This document shows positions 8,522 to 15,829 of a stretch of 21,565 nt of DNA, one piece after another (within the stretch, counting starts at the first letter, position 1; every line of letters starts with the position of its first letter). Both the position numbers and the translations under genes were made by a program. The notes below the pieces were generated by a model, which saw only the letters and a list, made by a program, of their open reading frames with translations, had not been told where the DNA came from and did no database searches. Source of the stretch: Chrysochromulina tobinii (lineage: Eukaryota; Haptophyta; Prymnesiales; Chrysochromulinaceae); contig JWZX01002532.1 in NCBI GenBank assembly GCA_001275005.1, forward strand, positions 1-21,565, read 5' to 3'.

Positions 8522-10624
8522 TTACGAAAGCATGTTATGCACGCTGCGTTTTCCGCCGCCACCTCCACTGCCCTTCATCACCATACCCTTCGCTCGTCTC
8601 GTCCGCCTCGCTGCTGACAAAGAGCCAACCCTAGGCCGCGCTCCGTCGACCTCATCAAAGCTGCTCGCGTTCGGCATGTGCATCATGTCGAGCGTCGCGC
8701 CTGCCCACACTTTGGTACCCGGCGGCTGCCAGTGGTCGCTCGCGCGCGGCTGGGCAAGTAGTAAAGCGAGCAATTTGAATTTGTGCTCGCCCGAGCTCGT
8801 GGCCTGCTCGATGCGGATGCGCAGTTGGCAGCAGCCGAGCCTGCTGCCGTCACTCGGCGAGTACCCGGCGGGCGCAACGATCGGCGCTGCGCTGCCTGTC
8901 CCATTGGGCGACGAGACGAGCTTGATGGCGATGCGGCGGACGGCGGTGACTGAGACGCGTGGCACGTCCTTCGAAGGCGACACGTGCGCATCGATCTCGC
9001 TAGGGACGCACGTGCAACTGCCTGCGCACGTGACGGTTGCGCGTCCCATATGCTCGTAGCTGCGCAGGTAGCCCAGCCACAGCGCGAGCGAGGCGCTCGT
9101 GGTGCCCGGTCCGGCGCTCGGCGAGCACATGCCGCAGCTGAGAGGGCACTTTTCAAGGAGGCTTGGGAACTTCGAATCGCCGCACCACGATGACATTTCG
9201 AGGCAGCTCAGCTTCTGCGTCGGCCGCCGAGGAAACGGTTGAGGGAACGCCCATGTGCCCTCGCGGTCGACACACTCGTGGGGGGTCGAGGAGAGGCGAG
9301 CCGCGAGGCGCATCCGCCGCTGCAGCTCCGGCTGTTGCTGTTGCAGCAGCTCCGGCTGCTGCTGCGGCGGCGGCTGCTGCTGCGGCTGCTGCTGCCGCGC
9401 CGCCGCCACCCCTGTGCCGGACACACGGAGCAAGCCGGCCGTGTCATCAACGAGGCAGAAGCTGAGCTCGTCGCCCGGGGTAGAGCCTACCCATCCAAAC
9501 TTGTTCCGCATCTCATCCGTGAAGTAGAAGCCTCGCGCCGCTACCGAGCTCAGCGTTTGGAGAGCCTCACCGTTGACGCATCGACTCGCGCCACGTGGCC
9601 AGCCATCAGAGTAGACGGGTGTCGGGAGCATGCGCGCTGCAGCCCGCGTGCTCGCTGCCTCGCACGTGAGGTCCTCCGCATCGGTCGTCGAGTCGCCATC
9701 GCCGGCAGAAGCGCCACCGGCGCTGCTGGTGGCGGATGACGAACTCGCAAGAGAGGGTGAGCGCGCTGTGGTTGCGCCTATGCCGTGGAGCAGCCGCCAC
9801 AGCACGAGCTGCGCGAGGTACGTGTGGCCCTGCCCCGAGGGGTGCTTGCAATCGACCATAAAGTGGCGCAGTGCGAGCGTCGGGTCGGCGCCTTTCTTCA
9901 CCTCCTCGAGCAGTGCCGACCGCATAGAGACTAGAGGCACGTTGTAATGCGTGCACAGGCGCGCGATCGCGTCCTCGTCGCCAAAGTTGAAACGGTCCTC
10001 CCATGTCTGCGAGGCGCGCTGCTCGGGCTCGTCCATGCTCACCGTCGAGCGGCGTGCACCCTTCCAGCACACGCGGTGCTTGCCCTTGAGCGTCCACACA
10101 TGCGTGTTCACCACAACCAACGCCAACGGTGGCTCCAGCCCAAGCAGCTTGCGCAGCAGGCGCTCGAAGGCTGCTGGTTCGCCATCAGTGTTGACTCCAA
10201 ACTCGAGCAGCACCACCTGCGGCGTGGGCGCACTCGACGGCAGCTGGCCCTCCACGCAGTGCTCGAAGAAGGCCGGGCCGGTGGCCGGCAGAGCACCGTT
10301 GTGGTGCACGTGCGGCTTCATGCCGTGCGCGAGCGGGAACGCTGTGCGTAGAGCCTGCACAACCTTGGCATGGTACAGCCACGCAGCCGAGCCGCCGTAG
10401 CGTACGCTGTAGCTGGACCCCGCCGAGATGGAGCCTCCAAGAGCAGCCACTGTCACTGGCAACCGGCTACGCAGCCGCCGGCGCACGCAGCCGAGGAGGG
10501 AATCATCTCCTGCGTGCTCGACACCGCGTGCGGCTACGCCGGGCGGCAGCAGTGTGTCGTTATGCGAGAAGGAGGCGCGATGTCGCAGCGACGATGCGAC
10601 CGTCGGCCATGTAGCCAACGTCAT
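8522..10624 (-). CDS. SGNH-hydrolase-like protein with embedded polyQ and ShKT domain
   Basis: The frame of 700 codons opens at an ATG (10624). Residues about 56-285 fit an SGNH/GDSL-type fold. The nucleophile block is TVAALGGSISAGSS (Ser65 or nearby), an Asn-containing block is EFGVNTDG (141-148), and the catalytic Asp/His pair is DCKHPSGQGH (Asp258, His261). Family members are esterases or carbohydrate O-acetyl esterases/transferases; the substrate here is unknown. Residues 376-400 (GWVGSTPGDELSFCLVDD) and 510-625 (LWLGYLRSYEHMGRATVTC, later CCQLRIRIEQ) look like two halves of a C-terminal beta domain. Between them sit a Gln-rich tract (410-435) and a six-cysteine ShKT domain (451-500; Cys 451, 474, 481, 493, 497, 500). 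No clear N-terminal signal peptide is seen. A secreted ShKT domain would require one, so an upstream exon may be missing. Confidence 0.8.
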   Translation of the reverse strand: MTLATWPTVASSLRHRASFSHNDTLLPPGVAARGVEHAGDDSLLGCVRRRLRSRLPVTVAALGGSISAGSSYSVRYGGSAAWLYHAKVVQALRTAFPLAHGMKPHVHHNGALPATGPAFFEHCVEGQLPSSAPTPQVVLLEFGVNTDGEPAAFERLLRKLLGLEPPLALVVVNTHVWTLKGKHRVCWKGARRSTVSMDEPEQRASQTWEDRFNFGDEDAIARLCTHYNVPLVSMRSALLEEVKKGADPTLALRHFMVDCKHPSGQGHTYLAQLVLWRLLHGIGATTARSPSLASSSSATSSAGGASAGDGDSTTDAEDLTCEAASTRAAARMLPTPVYSDGWPRGASRCVNGEALQTLSSVAARGFYFTDEMRNKFGWVGSTPGDELSFCLVDDTAGLLRVSGTGVAAARQQQPQQQPPPQQQPELLQQQQPELQRRMRLAARLSSTPHECVDREGTWAFPQPFPRRPTQKLSCLEMSSWCGDSKFPSLLEKCPLSCGMCSPSAGPGTTSASLALWLGYLRSYEHMGRATVTCAGSCTCVPSEIDAHVSPSKDVPRVSVTAVRRIAIKLVSSPNGTGSAAPIVAPAGYSPSDGSRLGCCQLRIRIEQATSSGEHKFKLLALLLAQPRASDHWQPPGTKVWAGATLDMMHMPNASSFDEVDGARPRVGSLSAARRTRRAKGMVMKGSGGGGGKRSVHNMLS
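9321..9396 (-). repeat. CAG/CTG-rich polyglutamine tract
   Basis: Runs of GCTGCTGCT and GCTGTTGCTG on plus encode a Gln/Pro-rich tract on minus (QQQPQQQPPPQQQPELLQQQ). It is a candidate length-variable site within the SGNH-like gene. Confidence 0.85.
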
Positions 10625-10954
10625 GCCGACACGTCAGGCGCTAAAGTGGTGTGAACGTTAACACGATCTTACCGTAGACTCGGTTGTGGGAATACCATAG
10701 GCAGTCGCGGGAGGATTTCGGGAAGGAGGGGGCAAGGGTATCAGCTGAGCGAAATGTTGGCCAGGGGGGCCGAAGCCTCAAGCAGGCGGGCCGGCTACCG
10801 TCGGGCTGCTTCGTTCACAGGGTTGAGGGTATGGGGCAGATCCCGCTGCTACTTACCACCTGGTGCTACTGACTCCTGGGCTGTCGCCCAGCTCTATGAC
10901 AATAACATGACGTTTTCGGTGATCTCGCGTGGTCGCCTGTGCGGGTGGCCGATT
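10625..10954. other. Short intergenic spacer between two minus-strand genes
   Basis: This stretch is 5' of the SGNH-like gene and 3' of the FHA-like gene. No TATA box, RNA gene or conserved repeat was recognised. If the SGNH-like gene has an additional signal-peptide exon, it would be expected here or further upstream. Confidence 0.4.
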
Positions 10955-11821
10955 TCAAGAGCGATACCCGCCCTGCTGTGGCGGATAGCCCTGCTGCGGC
11001 GGATAGCCTTGCTGTGGCGGGTAGCCCTGCTGCGGCGGGTAGCCCTGCTGCTGCGGCGAGTAGCCCTGCTGCGCTGGGTACCCCATTTGCTGCTGGCCGT
11101 AGGCGCCGTGCTGCATAGCAGCGATGTCTTCCATGCAGGTGAACACTGCCGCCTCGGGGTTGTTGCAATCTAGGCTCACCTGGTCTCCAGTGACCAGATG
11201 GTGCTTCGAACCCTTGTAGACTGGGAACCATGGTCCGCCCCAATGTCGCACCAATGTTGGCATCTTCCCACACCCGACGAGCGTCGGAGTGCCGTCGGGC
11301 AGCACTTCTATCTTGCACTGCGCCCGCGACACATACGGTGACTCATGCATCATGTTCCAGCGGCTCAGGATCTGATCCTCGCCGTTGCGCACAAAATATG
11401 GCAGCGACCAATATTTGGGATGCCTGGCCACTCGAGACTGCGCCATTCCTTTCACACCTGAAGCGCAAGGCCGAGCCGGGCACCGCCAGGGCCGGTGCGT
11501 CAGATAAGGAGCTGCAGCGGCAGGCAGTCAAGCAGCTGCAGGCGGAGGCGGAGCGCGCGGCCAAGGAGCAAAAGGAGTGCGAGCAGCGCGAGAAGGAGAA
11601 GGCGGTGGCCGATCGCATCGAGGCGCTCAAGAAGAAGAAAGAGGAGGAGGCGAAGCAGAAGAAGCTCAAGGCGCAGCAGCGGCACCGAAGTGACCATCAA
11701 TGCGCCACAAAACCTGCCGGCCTCCAAACTGCTGTTGGCCTCCAAACTGCTGTTGGCCTCCAAACTGCTGTTGGCCTCCAAACTGCTGTTGGCCGCCGTA
11801 CTGCTGTTGACCGTACTGCAT
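10955..11821 (-). CDS. FHA-like domain protein with Q/G/Y-rich ends, two exons inferred
   Basis: Exon 2 (11437-10955) encodes SRVARHPKYWSLPYF, then a region resembling an FHA fold: LSRWNM, SPYVSRAQCKIEVLPDGTP, TLVGCGKMPTLVR, and LVTGDQVSLDCNNPEAAVF. The SR-x-x-C/H and GD-x-V strands are where FHA domains bind phosphothreonine. The canonical GR-S-x-x-H spacing is not exact, so the assignment is tentative. The C-terminus is a GYPPQQ repeat tail ending GGYRS. Exon 1 (11821-11714) starts at an ATG and encodes MQYGQQQYGG followed by four QQQFGG repeats. Joining CAG|GTTTTG at 11714/11713 to CAG|TCT at 11438/11437 is phase 0 on both sides and gives 196 residues. The matching Q/G/Y composition of both ends supports one gene. 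The role is probably phospho-dependent protein binding; partners are unknown. Confidence 0.55.
11438..11713 (-). other. Inferred 276-bp intron of the FHA-like gene
   Basis: Donor GTTTTG follows CAG and the acceptor is GCGCAG; both are phase 0. The donor is not a strong consensus and no clear pyrimidine tract precedes the acceptor. On the opposite strand the same interval is open and reads as a charged coiled coil. Confidence 0.45.
11455..11700 (+). CDS. Charged coiled-coil open frame antisense to the FHA-gene intron
   Basis: The plus strand encodes about 80 residues of Lys/Glu/Gln/Ala-rich helix: HLKRKAEPGTARA, then KELQRQAVKQLQAEAERAAK, an EKEKAVADRIEALKKKKEEE-type core, and KKLKAQQRHRSDHQ. 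Heptad-like spacing of Leu/Ala is visible. The composition is typical of genuine coiled coils and the minus-strand reading is an implausible Leu/Ser-rich shadow. I see no clean start codon, and the frame runs into the complement of the QQQFGG repeats at its 3' end. It may be an exon of an unrecognised plus-strand gene, or a gene fragment inside an intron. Confidence 0.3.
11714..11821 (-). repeat. 18-bp tandem repeat encoding QQQFGG, 4 copies
   Basis: On plus, GCCTCCAAACTGCTGTTG repeats four times (about 11720-11791), with a diverged fifth copy (QQQYGG). On minus this encodes the N-terminal QQQFGG repeats of the FHA-like protein. Confidence 0.85.
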
Positions 11822-12613
11822 CTTTATCGAGGCACTTCGCGGAGTCGTGCCCGGCCTCACCGTCATAAGCCCACCGCCCGGCCTGAATAACGTCGCGAAT
11901 AGCCAGAGAGAGGCGGCCATAGCGCTGAAGAACCAGGGGGCCCTGAACACACAAGAGATGCCCGTTGTGAACGACTTCGCTGTGAATTCATCAAACTAGA
12001 CGCGCCTTATTCTTGTTCGGTATGCGTTCGGTTCGTTTTGCATCCAACACTCTGCGGTAGAAACCGGATTGAAACCGTCTTGCTGCTCATCCCGACGCAC
12101 TACACCTCTGCGCACCTACACTGCGCGCGCACGCATCACATTCTCAATGAGGACGCTCATCACGTCTCCACACATCTCACATCTGCGGGGATCTCGATCG
12201 CTCGTCCTCAAATCTATCTCAAGCTTCATGATCGCCACATCGCCCATGCAGTCAGCACAACACAGGCTCATCGCCATCTCATCGCGCATCGCGCCATCGA
12301 AAGTTCATCCAAAGTAGTGCACATCTACGAGTTCATGTGCAGGGTCCGGGGGGGCGCTGTCGCCGCACAGCCTCGCCTGCCTCTCGCGCGCAAACGCCGC
12401 ACGCAATGCTCATGCTCATTCCACTGATCGATCATCATCATCATCATCATCATCGTCCATGCCATCATCATCATTGCGGGCGGCCGCCCAGGCGCCTGCC
12501 GATCCGCACGATCCTCTCGTCGGCGGTCGGTGGTCGGCGGTACTGAAATCCATTGGGGATGACACTATCCGAAGCTACATGTCGTGGAGGTCGAGGTGCC
12601 CCTGCTCGTCTCC
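11822..12613. other. Spacer upstream of the FHA-like gene and downstream of MYB
   Basis: No gene is supported over about 790 bp. Plus-strand frames are short and His/Ser-rich from CAT/ATC repeats. The left part should contain the promoter of the FHA-like gene and the right part the MYB 3' UTR. An ATC microsatellite is present near 12428-12475. Confidence 0.45.
12428..12475 (+). repeat. (ATC)n trinucleotide microsatellite
   Basis: ATC triplets run uninterrupted from about 12428 to 12453, followed by a broken second run (CCATCATCATCATTG) to about 12475. Confidence 0.9.
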
Positions 12614-15505
12614 TTAGCACGCGGCCACCTCCTGCGGCGTGGGCGGCTCGGGCGGCATCTGCGACGAGGGTTGCACCAGCTGCGAGCGCTCCCCAAAAGG
12701 CGAGCGCTCGCCCGAAAAGTATTGTGGCGCGAATCCCTTGGGCGAGCCTCCTATGGCCATCTTGGGAGAGATCGCGAGCCGCGGCGACGGGCAGGGCCGG
12801 GGTGACGGCCCCACGGCCCATGGCGGCAGCTGCTTGGCCGAAGGCGGCAGACTCCCTCCTTGCAGGAAACCGAGCGAGTGCAGGGCAGGAGACACGAGAG
12901 CGGCCAGGTCAACTGAGCAGGCATGGGAGCAGGCCGACGCGGGTTGCGAGGCGAGCGGCGGCATCGTGGCCATCGCCCAGGGCGGCAGCTGGAGCGAAAG
13001 CGACGGCATCACACGGCCGGCCGTGGGCTCAGCAGCAGCAGCAGCGGCGGCAGCGGCGGCGGCAGCGGCGGCGGCGGCGGCGGCGGCAGCGGCGGAGGGC
13101 GCCGTCGAGCCCACGGTGGATCTCGCATCTGTAACCGACGAGTCGCTCCGGGATCCGACCTCTGGCGAAAAGGGCACCAGCGGCGACGAGCCGCTCGCCG
13201 ACGAGGCTGGTGCGGCGATCAGCAGGTTGCCAAGCCCTGACGGCTTGCGACGCGCGGAGACGCCGGCGCCCTCGTACCACTGGTCTAGCGTCGTCTCGGG
13301 CTCCTCGGTCGACGGCACGAGGGGCGAGGAGACGAGCCGTTGCCGTTTGGACGCGGCGCTCGCCGGTGGCGCGGCCGCAGGCAGGCGCGGGGCGTTCGCG
13401 CCCGAGGCGGCGCCCAGCGCGTCGTACACCATGGCAGCGACTTTGGCGGCGCTGCCCTCGAGTACGAACGAGCCTGCGTTCGGATAGATGCCGTTGCTGC
13501 CCGCCGAGCCGTGCCCACTAGAGTGCGATTTGGCCGAAGAGGGCTGCGAGGTCGACATACCGAGCAGCGCGGCGACGCCGTCGGCTTCATCGCGCGGCGT
13601 GGGCGGTTTGAGTGAGTGGAGTGAGCTCGAGTACGAGCTGTGGCCGAGCGACGAGCGAGCTGAGAGCGGCTGCTGTGCCGCCAGCTGCGCCGCCAGTTGG
13701 CCAGCAGAGGGCAGCACGCCCGACGAGAGACCCAGGGCCGCCGAGAGCAGGGCAGCCGAGGGCAGCGCCGCACCGTCCGCCTGCAGCTGCTCAAAGGTGC
13801 GTGGCGAGAGGAAATGGTGCGGGCTGGAGAGGCAACCAGCCTGCTGGAAATCAGAGTCGTAGATGGCAAGGGGCGACGCGACATGCGACTGATGGTTCGG
13901 CGAGAGGGTCAGGAGTGGCTTCTCGGCCGGCTCACCCATCATCCTCTGGAGCGTGCGCGTCGTGGTCACCAATCCGAGCAGCTCGTCCACATTGAAGCCC
14001 GCGCCCTCGTCGTCTGACTCTGCCTCGCCGTCTGAGAGGCCCTCTGCCGACGGGCCCAAGCCGGCTGACGGGCCCCACTCATCGTCCTCGTCCACCTCGG
14101 TGGGAGCCAAGGACGCAACCGCACGGCCGCGCTTGCGCCCGCCGCCGCCGCCGTTTCTGCGGCGCGGCGCTTTGGGCTCCTTGGGCTCCGCCTTGGCCTT
14201 GCTTGGTCGTTTGGACGAGTGTGGACGCGTGTCCTTGGCTCCCTTCGAGCGTGACACGTCGGCGCTGTCCTCGCCCTCGTTGCCCTCTCCCTCCTCGTCG
14301 GCTTGCGCCTTCTTCGGCTTGGCGCTCGAGCGGCGACGCTTGCGCGGCCCGCCCTCCTCCGCCTCGGGCTTGTCGTTCCGATGCAGCAAGCTCTTCTCAA
14401 CCAGGCGTGTGCAGAAGCACTGAAGCCAGTCCATGTGGCAATTGAGCCTCTGCGTGTTGGCTGCCTCAGCCGCTGCGGCTGCGTCGGCATCGGCGTCATC
14501 CGACGGGCGCACCCACGCCGTGTTGAGCTCGTGCATGTGCTCGAGCAGCACCTTGGCATTCGTCTGGTCCTCCTCCGTCACGCCGTGAGGCAGCGGCTGC
14601 GCCGAGTCGAGCAACGTCGACTGCGCATCTGTCGCCGCCGCAAGCGCCGTCGCCGTCAACTGCAGCGACGCCTTCTTCTTGCAGGGCTTGGTGCCCGCGG
14701 CGCGCCCCGAGGCGGCCGCGACCGCCGCGGCTGCGGGCGACGTGCTCGAGATCCCGCCCATTCTGGGCGTCGCGTCGGGCGACACGTTCGGCGCGGGTGC
14801 AGCCACACCATCAGCCTCGTCGTCGGCGCCCGAGCCTGGATCACTCGCGCCACCGACGGCGGCAGCGGCTGCGGTGGCGGCGGTGATCGCAGCGGCGACA
14901 GCATCCTTCTGCTTGTTCGCCAGCCGGTTGAGCTTGCGCAGCTCGCGGCGCAGCGCCGAGTTCCATCGGTTCTTGATCTGGTTGTCAGTGCGGCCGGGCA
15001 GTGCCTTGGCAATGTCGGCCCACTTGTTGCCCATCGTCTCATGCGCCTTGAGGAGCTTCTGGTCTTCCTCGAGTGTCCAGTCGCCCTTGTTGATGATCGG
15101 GTCCAGGTGATTGTGCCACCGCTCGCGGCACTGCTTGCCCGTCCGCGTGGGCAGCTTGGCGGCGATCACCGACCACGAGCGAGTGCCATGCTCCGCGACG
15201 AGGGCAGCGATCTGCACGTCCTCCTCGGCGGTCCAACAGCGGCGCTCGCTCGCTGCGCCCGATGCGTCTGCACCCGTCTGGATGGGGCTCGGCGCAGTCT
15301 CGTCGTCCAGGTCTGGCGGCGACGACGGCAGCGCTCCTGTGACGACGGCGGCCACTTGTGGTGGCACTTGCGGCAGCCGCAGCATGAGCTGATTGGCCGG
15401 CGCGAACGGTTGCAGCACGGCGGTCGGCAGCACTGTCGGTGGCGCAGTTGCGGCCGGCGCGAGAATCGCCAGCGCGGTTGGTGCACGGGAGCCTGCGTAT
15501 TGCAT
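12614..15505 (-). CDS. Two-repeat (R2R3-type) MYB transcription factor
   Basis: The frame of 963 codons opens at an ATG (15505) and ends in TAA (12614-12616). Two MYB repeats lie at residues 87-137 (RCWTAEEDVQIAALV, Trp 91/111/130) and 140-188 (KGDWTLEEDQKLLKAH, PGRTDNQIKNRWN, Trp 143/162/181). All six helix-core tryptophans are present, including Trp at the first position of the second repeat as in animal c-Myb R3; plant R2R3 proteins usually have Phe or Ile there. The repeats should bind DNA in the nucleus. The rest is long, disordered and Ala/Ser/Pro-rich. It has basic patches that may be nuclear localisation signals (RKRRRSSAKPKK; RRRNGGGGGRKRGR), acidic/Ser segments, and a run of about 22 Ala near residue 803. 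It is divergent from the EF-hand gene and shares a 5' intergenic region of about 325 bp. No intron is needed within this frame. Target genes cannot be inferred. Confidence 0.9.
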   Translation of the reverse strand: MQYAGSRAPTALAILAPAATAPPTVLPTAVLQPFAPANQLMLRLPQVPPQVAAVVTGALPSSPPDLDDETAPSPIQTGADASGAASERRCWTAEEDVQIAALVAEHGTRSWSVIAAKLPTRTGKQCRERWHNHLDPIINKGDWTLEEDQKLLKAHETMGNKWADIAKALPGRTDNQIKNRWNSALRRELRKLNRLANKQKDAVAAAITAATAAAAAVGGASDPGSGADDEADGVAAPAPNVSPDATPRMGGISSTSPAAAAVAAASGRAAGTKPCKKKASLQLTATALAAATDAQSTLLDSAQPLPHGVTEEDQTNAKVLLEHMHELNTAWVRPSDDADADAAAAAEAANTQRLNCHMDWLQCFCTRLVEKSLLHRNDKPEAEEGGPRKRRRSSAKPKKAQADEEGEGNEGEDSADVSRSKGAKDTRPHSSKRPSKAKAEPKEPKAPRRRNGGGGGRKRGRAVASLAPTEVDEDDEWGPSAGLGPSAEGLSDGEAESDDEGAGFNVDELLGLVTTTRTLQRMMGEPAEKPLLTLSPNHQSHVASPLAIYDSDFQQAGCLSSPHHFLSPRTFEQLQADGAALPSAALLSAALGLSSGVLPSAGQLAAQLAAQQPLSARSSLGHSSYSSSLHSLKPPTPRDEADGVAALLGMSTSQPSSAKSHSSGHGSAGSNGIYPNAGSFVLEGSAAKVAAMVYDALGAASGANAPRLPAAAPPASAASKRQRLVSSPLVPSTEEPETTLDQWYEGAGVSARRKPSGLGNLLIAAPASSASGSSPLVPFSPEVGSRSDSSVTDARSTVGSTAPSAAAAAAAAAAAAAAAAAAAAAEPTAGRVMPSLSLQLPPWAMATMPPLASQPASACSHACSVDLAALVSPALHSLGFLQGGSLPPSAKQLPPWAVGPSPRPCPSPRLAISPKMAIGGSPKGFAPQYFSGERSPFGERSQLVQPSSQMPPEPPTPQEVAAC
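13029..13096 (-). repeat. Polyalanine-encoding GCN tract
   Basis: Roughly 22 consecutive Ala codons (mixed GCC/GCT on minus, seen as GGC/AGC on plus) lie in the C-terminal half of the MYB protein. Codons are mixed at one end and nearly pure GCC in the middle. Confidence 0.9.
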
Positions 15506-15829
15506 GAGGCTACGGTTAGTCGGGCCCGACAGATGAGCCGGTGCCGTTGGAGGGGAGCGCCGTTACAAAAGGACGAGGGGGCAAGTCAAGTCAAGTCAAG
15601 TCAAGTCCTCTAGATGGAACCCCTCCGCCATCTCCGCCCACTCCCGTTCTCCCCTGCTGGCTTCCGGAACACATTCGATAGGCTTCCGTATGGTTGTCTG
15701 TTGTTTATGTATAGACTTGACTTGACTTGAGAGGGCGCAAACACATTTTGTGGTTTCATTTCATGTGATGAGGCTACCTTCATTAGCCTCGCCGTAGTTA
15801 GCGCCTCCTGCGCAACAAGGTTGGCTTCG
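15506..15829. promoter_or_regulatory. Divergent promoter region, MYB / EF-hand genes
   Basis: This is the only sequence between the minus-strand MYB start codon and the first ATG of the plus-strand EF-hand gene, so both promoters must lie here or inside the gene ends. No clear TATA box is seen. Its main feature is a long inverted repeat of TCAAG units. Confidence 0.5.
15582..15731. repeat. Inverted repeat of the pentamer TCAAG / CTTGA
   Basis: The left arm (15582-15607) is CAAGTC repeated with a 5-bp period, about five units. The right arm (15714-15731) is GACTTGACTTGACTTGAG, the complement of about three and a half units. The arms are separated by about 106 bp. Confidence 0.85.

Noticed and set aside
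8481-9059. Plus-strand frame of about 190 codons
   Set aside because: It is the antisense of the SGNH-like gene, whose catalytic blocks and cysteine pattern are clear on minus.
9165-9185. tRNA B-box-like TTCGAATC
   Set aside because: There is no matching A box, acceptor stem or cloverleaf around it, and it lies within the SGNH-like coding sequence.
9118-9276. ShKT module as an actual toxin
   Set aside because: ShKT domains are common modules in many enzymes and extracellular proteins. Here it is embedded in a hydrolase-like protein and nothing indicates toxicity.
12428-12475. Poly-His coding segment
   Set aside because: It is produced by the ATC microsatellite in a short frame without other protein-like sequence.
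14303-15613. Plus-strand frame of over 400 codons across the MYB repeats
   Set aside because: It is antisense to the conserved MYB DNA-binding repeats and has an Arg-rich shadow composition.
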